Shown here: piece after piece, positions 33,297-42,463 of the stretch
How the letters are laid out: each line of letters begins with the position of its first letter
How positions within the stretch are numbered: position 1 is the stretch's first letter
Source of the DNA: Novosphingobium sp. FSW06-99
GTDB taxonomy: Bacteria > Pseudomonadota > Alphaproteobacteria > Sphingomonadales > Sphingomonadaceae
NCBI RefSeq assembly: GCF_001519065.1
Contig: NZ_KQ954261.1
Location: 100,240-164,239 of the forward strand
Length of the DNA stretch: 64,000 nucleotides
Direction of reading: 5' to 3'
Translations under genes and position numbers: made by a program
Notes under the pieces: model-generated
Databases searched by the model: none
The model's input: only the letters and a program-made list of their open reading frames with translations
What the model was told of the DNA's origin: nothing

Positions 33297-34253
33297 ATGG
33301 CTGATCCGCAAGTGACGGAGCATGCGCCGTTAGATATTTCGCGCGTTGTCACCCGATTGCGCGAGGTGCGTGAAAGCTGGCGCGATGCGCAGGGCCACGC
33401 GGGCGAGTTCGGTGCCCACGGATTCCCCTCGCGCCACGCGCTGGGGCAGATCATCGATGTGCTGGCCGCTGCGCTGTTCCCGTTGCGGCTGGGGCCACCA
33501 GGGCTGAAGGCGTGCGACGAAAATGTATTCGTTCGCAACAGTCTGCAATCCGCGCTGCCGATGCTGGCAGAGCAAGTGCGGATGGAACTGTACTATGTGC
33601 GCCCGACGCGCGGATCGGAAGCGATCGAGCGCGCGGTGACCGCGATTGTCGAGGAACTGGCTACGCGCCTTCCGGCGATCCGCGCGCTGCTCGACACCGA
33701 TCTTGAAGCGGCGTTTCGCGGCGATCCGGCGGCGCGCAGCGTTGATGAAGTGCTGCTGTGCTATCCCGGCACGATTGCGCTGATCCACCATCGCATTGCG
33801 CACGAACTCTATCTGCTGGGTGCCCCGCTGGTGGCGCGGATCATCGCGGAAAACGCGCATTCGCGCACCGGCATCGATATCCACCCCGGGGCATCGATCG
33901 GCGAAAGCTTTTTCATCGATCATGGCACCGGTGTGGTGATCGGCCAGACCGCCGTGATCGGCAAGGGCGTGCGGTTGTACCAGGCAGTGACGCTGGGCGC
34001 GCGCAGCTTTGCCACCGATGACGAAGGTCGCCTGCTGAACACCCCGCGCCACCCGATCATCGAGGACGACGTAACGATCTATGCCGGCGCCACCGTGCTG
34101 GGACGCATCACCATCGGCAAGGGATCGGTGATCGGCGGCAATGTCTGGCTGACCCGATCGGTCCCGTGCGGCAGCCGCGTCCGCCAGACCCAACCCAGCA
34201 TCAATATCGAGACGACCGACCCGTGCGATCCCAACGAGTGGTCGGGATTGTAG
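33297..34253 (+). CDS. cysE: Serine O-acetyltransferase
   Basis: 318 residues, ATG 33297 after AAAAGGA. An N-terminal helical domain (about 1-180) precedes a left-handed parallel beta-helix with hexapeptide repeats; the catalytic region HSRTGIDIHPGASIGESFFIDHGTGVVIGQTAVIGKG is diagnostic of serine acetyltransferases (EpsC/CysE type). It makes O-acetylserine for cysteine synthesis in the cytoplasm. It follows the manA gene by 29 nt, so it may share its transcript although the pathways differ. The N-domain is longer than in Escherichia coli CysE. Confidence 0.9.
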   Translation: MADPQVTEHAPLDISRVVTRLREVRESWRDAQGHAGEFGAHGFPSRHALGQIIDVLAAALFPLRLGPPGLKACDENVFVRNSLQSALPMLAEQVRMELYYVRPTRGSEAIERAVTAIVEELATRLPAIRALLDTDLEAAFRGDPAARSVDEVLLCYPGTIALIHHRIAHELYLLGAPLVARIIAENAHSRTGIDIHPGASIGESFFIDHGTGVVIGQTAVIGKGVRLYQAVTLGARSFATDDEGRLLNTPRHPIIEDDVTIYAGATVLGRITIGKGSVIGGNVWLTRSVPCGSRVRQTQPSINIETTDPCDPNEWSGL

Positions 34254-34256
34254 CGA

Positions 34257-35168
34257 TCAGCGTGCCGCGCCCCTGGCAAACTGGCGCGGTGAATAGCCGA
34301 TCACGCGCTTGAAGGCCGCGCCGAACGCGCTTTCGGATTCGTAGCCCACGGTGGGGGCAACAACCGCGATCGACATGCCGGCATTGGCCAGGCGGTCGGC
34401 GGCCAGCATCATGCGCCAGCGCGTGAGATAATCCATCGCCGGCTCGCCCACGCGCTGTTTGAACCGCGCGGCAAAGCTTGATCGCGACATGCCTGCGATC
34501 CTGGCCAGGCTTTCCAGCGTCCACTTGCGGCCCGGTTCGCCATGCATCGCGGTCATGACTGCCAGCATCTGCCGGTCGGCCAGCGCAAACAGCCAGCCGC
34601 TGTGTTCGGCAGAGTGCTCGGTCAGATGGAGCCGCAGGGCCTCGATCAGCAACGCCTGGGTCAGGTGTTCGGCCAGCAGGGTGCCCCCGGGCCGGGGCGT
34701 GCGCAATTCGCGCATCAGTCGCTCGATCGACCAGCGGAGATCTTCGCGCCCCTCTGCGGCGCGAATGATGACCACCGGCGGCAGCATCCCCAGCAGCATG
34801 CCGGCGTGCATCCCGGCGAAATCGAAATAGCCACCAACCCCGGTGCAGGCGCCTCCGCCATTCAGCATGGCGATCTCGCCCGGCGGAATGGCGGGAAAGA
34901 AGGTGTAGGCGTCGATCGGGGCGACATCGGCGGCGCTGTGCAGGCGATAGGACTTGCCCCCGGGCAACAGCGCGAAATCGCCCGCTTCGAGGCGAATGGG
35001 CGCGGCGATATCCTCTATCGCCAGCCAGCAATGCCCCTCGGTGATGGCATAGCACTTGATCGCGTCATCGGCCGCAAATGCCAGCGCCCAGTCGCCGCCG
35101 GCATCGAGCCCGCGAAAGCCATAGCTGTTGGGGCGCAGGATCGAGAGAATGTCGGACAAGGGGTCCAT
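34257..35168 (-). CDS. AraC-family transcriptional regulator
   Basis: 303 residues. A cupin-like sensor domain of the AraC/CFAxC type (about 1-190: CYAITEGHCWLAIEDIAAPIRLEAGDFALLPGG) precedes a two-HTH AraC domain (about 200-300: WTLESLARIAGMSRSSFAARFKQRVGEPAMDYLTRWRM ... VGYESESAFGAAFKRVIGYSPRQF). It is divergent from the MDR dehydrogenase at 35284 with 115 nt between, so it is its likely activator. Its stop lies 3 nt from the convergent serine acetyltransferase stop. Confidence 0.92.
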   Translation of the reverse strand: MDPLSDILSILRPNSYGFRGLDAGGDWALAFAADDAIKCYAITEGHCWLAIEDIAAPIRLEAGDFALLPGGKSYRLHSAADVAPIDAYTFFPAIPPGEIAMLNGGGACTGVGGYFDFAGMHAGMLLGMLPPVVIIRAAEGREDLRWSIERLMRELRTPRPGGTLLAEHLTQALLIEALRLHLTEHSAEHSGWLFALADRQMLAVMTAMHGEPGRKWTLESLARIAGMSRSSFAARFKQRVGEPAMDYLTRWRMMLAADRLANAGMSIAVVAPTVGYESESAFGAAFKRVIGYSPRQFARGAAR

Positions 35169-35283
35169 CGGCGTTCCTTGGACGATTGCAACGAAATGAC
35201 GGACGTCTCAGCATGGTTCGTCCGATCTGGCAGGTCTATCCCGCATGGCAGGAACAGTCACCCCGTTTGCCAAGGAGAACCTC

Positions 35284-36399
35284 ATGCCCGACAATATTGC
35301 CCTCTGGCTCAACGCCAAGCGCGCCGACTTCACCGTGGCGTCGGCACCCTGCACAGCGCCGCGCACCGGTGAGATACTGGTTCGTGTCCATGCCGTCGCG
35401 GTCAACCCGATGGACCGACTGGTGCGCGCGGTTGGCGATCTTATCACGCCATGGATCGCATATCCGTTCATCGCGGGCTCTGATGTCGCAGGCGTGGTGG
35501 TCGCGGTGGGCGAAGGGGTCACCCGGTTCCGCGTCGGTGAGCGGGTGCTGGGCTATGCCGCCGGTGCCGACAAGGGTCATCGCGCCGCCGAGGGCGCATT
35601 TCAGCACTATGCCATCCTGCCCGCGCATATGGCCTCGCCGATGCCCGACAGCCTGTCGTTTGCTCAGGCCTCGGTCCTGCCACTGGCGCTGTCGACCGCC
35701 GCAACCGGGCTGTTCGATGCCGACTGCCTTGCGCTTGACGCGCCTTCGGCCGAACCGCAAGCCAAAGGGCAAACCCTGGTGATCTGGGGCGGTTCGACCA
35801 GTGTGGGCAGCAACGCCATCCAGTTGGCCGTTGCGGCAGGCTATGATGTCATCACCACCGCATCGCCGCGCAACTTTGATTATGTGACCAGGCTCGGCGC
35901 GCGTCTGGCGTTTGACTATGCCAGCGCGAGCGTCATCCGCGATATCATTGCGGCGCTGCGCGGGCGCACTCTGGCCGGTGCACTGGCGATCGGCCAGGGA
36001 TCGGCGGGCGCGTGCATCGCGATCCTTGGCGCCTGCCAGGGCAACCGCTTTGTCGCCATGGCCAATCCGCCGGCCAGTTTCGACGCTGTGCCCGCAGGCA
36101 AGGGACGGCTGGCACGGCTGGTGCCCACGCTGGCGCGGGTCATGATGGGCAACCTTGCGCTGGCGATCCAGTCGCGCCGCAAGGGCGTGCGCACCAGGTT
36201 TATCTGGGGCAGCGCCTTGCTGAACACCGAGGTCGGGCCGATGATCTTCCGCGATTTCCTGCCGCGCGCGCTGGCCGAGGGTCGTTTCGTCGCCGCGCCC
36301 GAACCGATCATAGCCGGGCACGGCCTCGCCGCCATTCCCCAGGCGCTTGATCGCCAGGCGGCGGGCGTTTCGGCGCGCAAGCTCGTCGTGACGCTGTAA
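35284..36399 (+). CDS. MDR-superfamily zinc-less alcohol dehydrogenase/enoyl reductase
   Basis: 371 residues from ATG 35284, 6 nt after an AAGGAG site; the earlier ATG at 35245 lacks this. GroES-like domain with VHAVAVNPMDRLVR and the GSDVAGVVVAVGEGV core, then a Rossmann domain with WGGSTSVGSNAIQLAVAAGYDVITTAS binding NADPH. The cysteine and histidine zinc ligands of classical ADHs are missing, as in quinone/enoyl reductases and the LovC-type trans-acting enoyl reductases. It reduces an unidentified carbonyl or enoyl substrate. Presumably controlled by the divergent AraC regulator. Confidence 0.85.
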   Translation: MPDNIALWLNAKRADFTVASAPCTAPRTGEILVRVHAVAVNPMDRLVRAVGDLITPWIAYPFIAGSDVAGVVVAVGEGVTRFRVGERVLGYAAGADKGHRAAEGAFQHYAILPAHMASPMPDSLSFAQASVLPLALSTAATGLFDADCLALDAPSAEPQAKGQTLVIWGGSTSVGSNAIQLAVAAGYDVITTASPRNFDYVTRLGARLAFDYASASVIRDIIAALRGRTLAGALAIGQGSAGACIAILGACQGNRFVAMANPPASFDAVPAGKGRLARLVPTLARVMMGNLALAIQSRRKGVRTRFIWGSALLNTEVGPMIFRDFLPRALAEGRFVAAPEPIIAGHGLAAIPQALDRQAAGVSARKLVVTL

Positions 36400-36404
36400 C
36401 CGCC

Positions 36405-36824
36405 ATGGCAATCGTCAGCATCACCCGCTTTCGCCTGCGCTCGGTCCGCTTTGTGCCGTTGTTCTATATCCACGCGCACCGGATCATCGCGCAGATCCGC
36501 AAGGCCGAAGGGCATCTTGCCGGGGCGGTCCGGCGCGAGGGCGATCTCGCCTATTGGACGGTCACCGTCTGGCGCGACGCCATTGCCATGCAGGCCTTTG
36601 CGGCCAGCGGCGCGCATCGCAGTGCCATGCCCCATCTGCAAGACTGGTGCAGCGAGGCGGGCATGGTCCGCTGGGTTCAGGAGGGCAGCGATCTGCCCGA
36701 CTGGGCGCAAGCGGCGCACCGGTTGCAGCACGAGGGCCGCGCCTCGACACTGCGCCATCCCGGGCCGCGCCATGCCGGGCACACCTATCCCGCGCCGCCC
36801 GAAGGGTACGACATGCGGTTCTGA
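36405..36824 (+). CDS. ABM-superfamily (CrtA/DUF3291-like) small protein
   Basis: 139 residues, 5 nt after the dehydrogenase stop and so co-transcribed. The N-terminal about 95 residues (ITRFRLRSVRFVPLFYIHAHRIIAQIRKAEGHLAGAVRREGDLAYWTVTVWRD ... MPHLQDWCSEAGMVRW) fit a dimeric alpha/beta-barrel of the antibiotic biosynthesis monooxygenase type, close to spheroidene monooxygenase N-termini and DUF3291. The C-terminal tail is Pro/His-rich. Enzyme activity cannot be assigned. Confidence 0.75.
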   Translation: MAIVSITRFRLRSVRFVPLFYIHAHRIIAQIRKAEGHLAGAVRREGDLAYWTVTVWRDAIAMQAFAASGAHRSAMPHLQDWCSEAGMVRWVQEGSDLPDWAQAAHRLQHEGRASTLRHPGPRHAGHTYPAPPEGYDMRF

Positions 36825-36914
36825 CGGCAACGGGTCAGATCACCTGTTCCACTTGCGGCGTCTGCGCGCCCCGATCAGCTTGTCAAACCCGGCGAACCGC
36901 CGCATCCTTGCGCG

Positions 36915-37823
36915 ATGACCGTTGGCCGTGCCGATCTTGCCGATTTCCAGATGTTTCTCGTGCTGGCCCGTCACCGCAATTTTCGGCGCGCGGGGCTGGA
37001 ACTGGGTATCAGCGCCTCGGCCATCAGCCATGGGTTGAAGGGGCTGGAGGCGCGGCTGGGTACAAGACTGGTCAATCGCACCAGCCGCAGTGTCACGCTG
37101 ACGGCGGCGGGCGAGGAATTGCAGGCCGCGCTCGAAGGCCCGTTTGCGGCGATCGGTGCGGCGGTCGACCGGCTTGACCGTTTGCGGGACGAACCGATGG
37201 GCCGCATCCGCCTGAATGTGCCCGAACATGCCGCCACGCTGCTGCTGGGCAAAGTGCTGCCGGTGTTTGTCGATCGCTATCCGGGCATCACCGTCGATGT
37301 GGCGGTCAGCAACGCGATGGTCGATGTCGTCGGGCAAGGGTTCGATGCAGGCATTCGCTATGGCGGGACAGTGCCCGAAGACATGATCGCGCGGCGGCTG
37401 TCGGCCGACATTGCCTGGGTGGTGGTAGGATCGCCCGACTATCTCGCCCGTTTCGGCATCCCCGCGCATCCGCGCGATCTGGCCCGCCATCGCTGCCTGC
37501 GTTTCCGGCTGGGCGATGACAGTCTCTATCACTGGGAATTCGAGCGGGGTGGTGAGGCGATCGCGATCGACGTGCCCGGCGCGATCACGATGGACCAGAC
37601 CCAGCTCGCGCTCGACCTGGCCGAAGGCGGCGCGGCGCTGGCCTATTTGCCCGAACCCTGCGTTGCCGGGGCGGTCGCGCGCGGTGCCTTGCGGACGGTG
37701 CTGGATGACTGGTCTTCGATGGGCGAGGGCTTTCACATCTATTACCCCGGTCGGCACCAGTTGCCCACGGGCCTGCGCCTGCTGATCGAATTGATCCGGG
37801 AATTGCGTCCGCTGGGGCTTTGA
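36915..37823 (+). CDS. LysR-family transcriptional regulator
   Basis: 302 residues. The winged HTH is at the N-terminus (DFQMFLVLARHRNFRRAGLELGISASAISHGLKGLEARLGTRLVNRTSRSVTLTAAGEEL), followed by an effector-binding domain of the type-2 periplasmic protein fold. It lies on the same strand upstream of the cupin and alcohol dehydrogenase genes, separated by a 165-nt gap with a LysR-like dyad at 37835-37851; this pair is its likely target. Confidence 0.93.
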   Translation: MTVGRADLADFQMFLVLARHRNFRRAGLELGISASAISHGLKGLEARLGTRLVNRTSRSVTLTAAGEELQAALEGPFAAIGAAVDRLDRLRDEPMGRIRLNVPEHAATLLLGKVLPVFVDRYPGITVDVAVSNAMVDVVGQGFDAGIRYGGTVPEDMIARRLSADIAWVVVGSPDYLARFGIPAHPRDLARHRCLRFRLGDDSLYHWEFERGGEAIAIDVPGAITMDQTQLALDLAEGGAALAYLPEPCVAGAVARGALRTVLDDWSSMGEGFHIYYPGRHQLPTGLRLLIELIRELRPLGL

Positions 37824-37832
37824 GACCGGTCA

Positions 37833-37915
37833 TTGATGAACGGGATTCATCGTTGTATCAACCAGCCTGATGGTAATCAACGCGCCCGTTTGACGGTACA
37901 ACGCCAATTGATGAA
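37833..37915. promoter_or_regulatory. Probable LysR operator region
   Basis: GATGAA-N5-TTCATC (37835-37851) is a perfect dyad of the LysR half-site spacing, preceded by TT, and TTGATGAA occurs again at 37908-37915 closer to the cupin gene. The placement, just after the LysR gene and before the cupin/dehydrogenase pair, fits recognition and activation sites. Confidence 0.55.
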
Positions 37916-37988
37916 ACAACCTGAAACATGGTGGCCCCCGCGCAAAGATTGCGTGCGGGCCCTGGCCCGTTTCCGATAGGAGCATTGC

Positions 37989-38405
37989 ATGATCTTGTAC
38001 CGCAATGGCAGCCGACCCGCCCAGGTTGGTCCTGCAGACTGGTTTACCGGTCGTGTGCGCATCGATCCGTTGAACACCGCGCCCGAACCGGCACGCCACG
38101 CCTGCGCCAGTGTCACGTTCGAGCCCGGCGCGCGCACCGCCTGGCACACCCACCCGCTCGGCCAGACGCTGGTCGTTACCGCGGGCACCGGCTGGACCCG
38201 CTGCGAAGGTGGCCCGGTGGTGGAAATCCGCGCGGGCGATGTGGTGTGGTGCCCGCCCGGGCATCGCCACTGGCACGGCGCGACGCCGACCACTGCGATG
38301 ACCCATATCGCCATCCAGGAAGGGCTCGATGGCCGCATGGTCGAATGGATGGAACACGTGTCCGATGCCGATTACCTCGGTGGCCCGGTGCAGGATCAGG
38401 AGTAG
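37989..38405 (+). CDS. Cupin-fold small protein (CarD/AraC-effector type)
   Basis: 138 residues, ATG 37989 following a TAGGAG site. Single cupin barrel: motif 1 GARTAWHTHPLGQTLVVTAGTGW (two His) and motif 2 GDVVWCPPGHRHWHGA (further His) would hold a divalent metal. Such small cupins accompany dehydrogenases and carboxymuconolactone decarboxylases. It is 5 nt upstream of the zinc alcohol dehydrogenase, in one operon under the LysR regulator. Possible roles include an isomerase, a dioxygenase-like enzyme or detoxification; not resolvable here. Confidence 0.83.
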   Translation: MILYRNGSRPAQVGPADWFTGRVRIDPLNTAPEPARHACASVTFEPGARTAWHTHPLGQTLVVTAGTGWTRCEGGPVVEIRAGDVVWCPPGHRHWHGATPTTAMTHIAIQEGLDGRMVEWMEHVSDADYLGGPVQDQE

Positions 38406-38410
38406 TTGAC

Positions 38411-39445
38411 ATGCGCGCAACCGTGATGATCAAGGCGCACGATGTGCGTATCGAGACCGTGCCCGATGCCGCCATCCGTCAACCCACCGACGCGGTGATC
38501 CGCATCACGCGGGCCTGCATCTGCGGCAGCGACTTGTGGCCCTACAACGGCGGGCCAAATGTGGCGGGCCAGCAGATGGGCCACGAAGCGATCGGCGTGG
38601 TGCTCGATATCGGCAGCGAGGTGCGCACGATCCGGCGCGGGCAAGTGGTGATCATGCCGTTTGCCTTTTCCGATGGCAGTTGCCTGTTTTGCGACGAAGG
38701 CTTGCAGACCGCGTGCCGTCACGGGGGCTTTTTCGGTGTTGGCGGCGAAGCCGGTGGCGCGCAGGCCGAAGCCTTGCGCGTGCCCTGGGCCGATGGCACG
38801 CTCTATCCCTTGCCGGTCGGCGAAGACGATGCGCTGATGCCCGGGCTGCTGACGTTGTCCGACGTGATGGGCACCGGCCACCATGCGGCGGTCATCTCGC
38901 GAGTCAGGCCGGGGGGCACGGTGGCGGTGATCGGCGATGGCGCGGTCGGGCTCTGCGGGGTGATCGCGGCCAAACGGTTGGGCGCCGAACAGATCATCAT
39001 GCTGGGGCGCCACACGGTCCGCACCGATCTGGCGCGGCAGTTCGGCGCGACCGATGTCGTGGCAACGCGGGGTGATGAGGCGATCACCGGTATCATGGCG
39101 TTGACCGGCGGGATCGGCGTGCAATCGGTGCTGGAATGTGTCGGAACCGCTGATGCGATGGCCACCGCGATGGGGATTGTCCGGGCCGGTGGCGCGGTTG
39201 GCCGCGTGGGCGTTCCGCATTACGACACGATTCCCGGCGCGCAACCGATGTTCTATCGCAACGTCGTGGTCGGCGGCGGCCCGGCGCCGGTGCGCGCCTA
39301 TATCGACACGCTGCTGCCCGACGTGATGGAGGGCCGTATCCAGCCCGGCCTGGTGTTCGACCGCACGGTGGCGCTCGATGATGTGCCGGACGGCTATGCC
39401 GCGATGAACGCGCGCGAGGCGTTGAAGGTGCTGGTGCGCCCCTAA
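38411..39445 (+). CDS. Zinc-dependent alcohol dehydrogenase
   Basis: 344 residues from ATG 38411, 5 nt after the cupin stop. Catalytic zinc motif CICGSDLWPYNG with GHEAIGVV; the structural zinc lobe is partly kept (LFCDEGLQTACRHGGFFG). The Rossmann NAD(P)-binding glycine motif is VAVIGDGAVGLCGVIAAKRLGA. Family relatives oxidise secondary alcohols or polyols, or act on glutathione-independent aldehydes. A same-frame extension to 37928 is an artefact across the cupin gene. Confidence 0.9.
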   Translation: MRATVMIKAHDVRIETVPDAAIRQPTDAVIRITRACICGSDLWPYNGGPNVAGQQMGHEAIGVVLDIGSEVRTIRRGQVVIMPFAFSDGSCLFCDEGLQTACRHGGFFGVGGEAGGAQAEALRVPWADGTLYPLPVGEDDALMPGLLTLSDVMGTGHHAAVISRVRPGGTVAVIGDGAVGLCGVIAAKRLGAEQIIMLGRHTVRTDLARQFGATDVVATRGDEAITGIMALTGGIGVQSVLECVGTADAMATAMGIVRAGGAVGRVGVPHYDTIPGAQPMFYRNVVVGGGPAPVRAYIDTLLPDVMEGRIQPGLVFDRTVALDDVPDGYAAMNAREALKVLVRP

Positions 39446-39447
39446 GC

Positions 39448-40095
39448 CTAGGGGCCAAGGCGCAAGAGCGCGGTTATCGTCAGCCGGGACCGACTGGCCC
39501 ACGATCCGCCGATGTCGCCGGCGTGGAGGCAATTGGCGGGATAGAGCACCAGGCGGTTGGGGCGCCAACCGGCCGAACCGATGCAGGTAAACCGTGCATC
39601 ATCGGGCCCGCAATAGGCTGCGTCGGGAAATCCGTGTTCGGCGCTGTCGGCGGCCAGCGCCTGGCGCCATGCCGACACACGCGACGCTGTGATCCGTTCA
39701 TACCCGCTGCGGCGGTGGTGAAAGAACAGCGTGCCGCCGTGTGGCACCTCGGCCAGATAGTGCACCGCCGCCCAGATCGCCGGGTCGGGATCGTCAAAAT
39801 GGGGAATGCGCTGGATCGGCAGGAGCGACGCCGGATCGGTGGCGGCGATCGCAAAGCTGGCGCGCAGGACCTGCATTCCGGCCCATTCGGCGCGAATGTG
39901 CAGAAAATCGGCCAGCCAGTCGGCATAGTCCGCTGGCGGGTCCGCGCGCACCCCGGGGTAGAAATCGCCATCCTGCCGGGCAAAGCACACGGCCTCTGCT
40001 GCCGCGCGCAAGGCCTGCGGCGCGGGGTGGGCATCGTCAAAGATCCACACGGGCACGTGATCGCGCCCCAGCGCCAGGCCCCGATGCGCGGTCAT
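39448..40095 (-). CDS. DUF6445 family protein
   Basis: 215 residues from ATG 40095. Sequence order: FPGVRADPPADYADWL-like opening, LPIQRIPHFDDPDPAIWAAVHYLAEVPHGGTLFFHHRRSGYERI, and late RLVLYPANCLHAGDIG. The His-Phe-Asp, followed by a distal His (LHAGDI) and an Arg, resembles the facial triad layout of 2-oxoglutarate/Fe(II) oxygenases, but this is inference. It is the last gene of the TBDR3/halogenase/SapC set and starts 5 nt after the SapC stop. In sphingomonads this family co-occurs with SapC and tryptophan halogenases. Confidence 0.8.
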   Translation of the reverse strand: MTAHRGLALGRDHVPVWIFDDAHPAPQALRAAAEAVCFARQDGDFYPGVRADPPADYADWLADFLHIRAEWAGMQVLRASFAIAATDPASLLPIQRIPHFDDPDPAIWAAVHYLAEVPHGGTLFFHHRRSGYERITASRVSAWRQALAADSAEHGFPDAAYCGPDDARFTCIGSAGWRPNRLVLYPANCLHAGDIGGSWASRSRLTITALLRLGP

Positions 40096-40100
40096 GGTGC

Positions 40101-40820
40101 CTAGGCCGCCGCGCCCAGCCATTGCGCGTCGGCCTCGATCCGCCGGTTTTTGCGCCGGACCAGGCCGCCGACATGCGCCAGCGACAGCGCCATTGCGGCC
40201 AGCACCATGACATCGTCAAAATCGGTCACCGCCGCCACCTGGCGGCCCAAGGCCGTTTCATCGATGGCATAAAGGCCGTTCAGCACGGCCCCCGTGCCAT
40301 TGTCGAAGCGCACGTCGAGCTTTGTCTCCCGTGCCAGCCCCAGACCGACCACCCTTTCAACAAACCCACGCGTCGGTGCCTTGCCTGCCGCCAGCCGGTC
40401 GAGAATGCCATGGATCGTGGTGATATAGCCGGTGTCGCTGCCATCGGGTTCGAGGATGGCGCAGGGTCCGTTGGCATCGACGCCGGGGCTGTGTTCATCA
40501 AGGCAGATCGCCGCCTGTGCCGGATCGGCCCCGCCGATGAAGAACGGCAAGCGCAGAAGGTTGAGCGGGATATGGTCGGCATCGAGCGCCGACCCGGTCC
40601 AATAGAGGTTTTCGTGCGGTTCCAGCCCCATCAGCGCACAGGGATAGAATTGCCCGGTTTCGCCATCTTTGGCCAGGAACACCGGAAACTGGCTGGCAAC
40701 GGTGCGGATTTCCGACAGCGTCAGCGGCACCAGATGGACATTGGCCGCCACCGACAGCGCCAGCGCGGGATTGATGCGCAGATGCCCGTGCTCGGTGCGG
40801 CTGAGTTGAACGAGTTTCAT
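40101..40820 (-). CDS. SapC family protein
   Basis: 239 residues from ATG 40820. SapC-like features: N-terminal VPLTLSEIRTVASQFPVFLAKDGETGQFYPCALMGLEPHENLYW and C-terminal VLAAMALSLAHVGGLVRRKNRR. Named after a Campylobacter S-layer locus, but the sphingomonad/xanthomonad members lie beside TBDRs and flavin halogenases and have no proven function. No signal peptide is seen, so a cytoplasmic role is likely. It lies 39 nt after the halogenase and 5 nt before the DUF6445 gene. Confidence 0.88.
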   Translation of the reverse strand: MKLVQLSRTEHGHLRINPALALSVAANVHLVPLTLSEIRTVASQFPVFLAKDGETGQFYPCALMGLEPHENLYWTGSALDADHIPLNLLRLPFFIGGADPAQAAICLDEHSPGVDANGPCAILEPDGSDTGYITTIHGILDRLAAGKAPTRGFVERVVGLGLARETKLDVRFDNGTGAVLNGLYAIDETALGRQVAAVTDFDDVMVLAAMALSLAHVGGLVRRKNRRIEADAQWLGAAA

Positions 40821-40859
40821 CACTGCCCCCTGTAAAAGTCTGATGAAAATGGCCAAAAT

Positions 40860-42401
40860 TCAGATCGGCTGAAATCGGTACTGCGCCAATTTGTCCAGCA
40901 GGGCGCGGTTGGTCGGCATCGCGGCGAGCTTTCGCTTGGTGGCGGTGGTGCGGGCAAAGGCGTCCTGCGCCGCGTGGCGCTCGTCCGCTGTGGGTCTGCG
41001 CAAAGGCTCGGTGCGAAAACCCATGCCATAGAGCACGTATTGATAGCTTGCCGCCGGAAACATCTCGTTGGCGCTGGCGAAATCATGCTCGCCGGGCGGA
41101 TGGTGGCGCCACAATTCCAACTGGTCGCACAAATTCTGCGGGATGGTGTCGGGGTCGCGGTTGTCGCGCCAGAACGCAGTGTCTTCGCGTTCGGACAACA
41201 TGTAATGCAGCTTCAGAAACTCGATGATGCGGTCCCAGCGATAGCGGGTCATGGCGTTGAATCGCCGGGCGACAATATCCATCGCATGGCGCGTGGCCGG
41301 CATCGCGGTGGCGATATAGTCGGCCGACAGTTCGACCAGCACCAGCGCCGAGGCTTCGAGCGGTTCGAGAAAGCCGGCGGCCAGTCCCACGGCAACCACG
41401 TTGTTTTTCCAGAAACAGGCGCGATGGCCCGATCGAATGGCGATTTCGCGCGGATTGAGATCGGCAAAGGCGGGGCCGACATAGGCCGCCAGTTCGTCCG
41501 CCACGCGGTCGGCCCCGGCATGGCGGCTGGACCAGACATAGCCGACGCCGCGCCGGCTTTGCAGTCCGATGTCCCAGATCCAGCCGTGCTTTTGCGCGGT
41601 GGAAACGGTGTGTGAGACGATCGGGCTGTCTGGTCCGTCATAGGGCACCTGTACGGCCAGCGCGCGATCGATGAACAGCACATCGCTGCAATCGACAAAC
41701 GGCACGCCCAGTGTCTGGCCCAGCAGCAGTGAGGAAAATCCGCTGCAATCAATGAACAGGTCGGCCTTGATCGGGCCATGGCGCAGACCGACCACCGCGG
41801 TCACATCGCCGTTGTCGGCCTGTTCCACGCGGACGATCTCGTCATCGAGGTGGCGCACGCCGAGTTTGCCCACGCAATGATCGCGCAGCAATTTGCCAAG
41901 CTGCCCGGCATCGAGGTGATAGGCATAGTTGGCGATCCCGCCATATTCGGGCGAGGTGATCAGCTTTGGCGCCAGACCGTTTTCGCACAGGAACTCCTGA
42001 AAACACACGGTATCCGAAAACGAGGATGCCGCCGCTTCATGCCAGTGCGGCGCCAGGTCCAGATCGGGAAAGCCCTCGGGCAGGACCAGCGGGTGGTAAT
42101 AGAAATCGTCCGGATCGCCCGTGCGCCAGCCGACGAATTTGGCGCCCTGCTTGAACGAGGCGTGGCAGGCGCGGATGAAATCGGTTTCGGAAATGCCGAT
42201 CTTGCGCAAAGTCTGGCGCATGGTCGGCCAGGTGCCTTCGCCCACGCCGATCGCCCCGCGTTCCACGCTTTCCACCAGCGTGATCGACAGGCAGTGCTCG
42301 CCGCCCGGCGCGCCACGATGCCGGGCGGCGATCAATCCGGCGGTCAGCCATCCGGCCGAACCGCCGCCGACAATGCAGACCGATTTCACAGCTTGGGTCA
42401 T
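40860..42401 (-). CDS. Flavin-dependent (tryptophan-type) halogenase, ECF/FecR-linked
   Basis: 513 residues. FAD-binding GGGSAGW (12-18), VGEGTWPT (53-60), candidate catalytic Lys K84 in ASFKQGAKFVGW, GWIWDIGL (273-280) in place of GWxWxIP, and FLEPLEAS (344-351). Thus the Glu of the Glu-Ser pair is kept but the next residue is Ala and a Ser follows. It is clearly a different subfamily from the halogenase at 26417. It lies 122 nt downstream of the STN-type TBDR across a hairpin and is followed by SapC and DUF6445. Halogenation of an imported or surface ligand is the simplest reading; substrate unknown. Confidence 0.88.
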   Translation of the reverse strand: MTQAVKSVCIVGGGSAGWLTAGLIAARHRGAPGGEHCLSITLVESVERGAIGVGEGTWPTMRQTLRKIGISETDFIRACHASFKQGAKFVGWRTGDPDDFYYHPLVLPEGFPDLDLAPHWHEAAASSFSDTVCFQEFLCENGLAPKLITSPEYGGIANYAYHLDAGQLGKLLRDHCVGKLGVRHLDDEIVRVEQADNGDVTAVVGLRHGPIKADLFIDCSGFSSLLLGQTLGVPFVDCSDVLFIDRALAVQVPYDGPDSPIVSHTVSTAQKHGWIWDIGLQSRRGVGYVWSSRHAGADRVADELAAYVGPAFADLNPREIAIRSGHRACFWKNNVVAVGLAAGFLEPLEASALVLVELSADYIATAMPATRHAMDIVARRFNAMTRYRWDRIIEFLKLHYMLSEREDTAFWRDNRDPDTIPQNLCDQLELWRHHPPGEHDFASANEMFPAASYQYVLYGMGFRTEPLRRPTADERHAAQDAFARTTATKRKLAAMPTNRALLDKLAQYRFQPI

Positions 42402-42463
42402 TCCACGTAAAGCCTCTATCGCGCTGCGTTCGCGCCAGTAGTGCCCAGGGGGCAGACGGCAAA

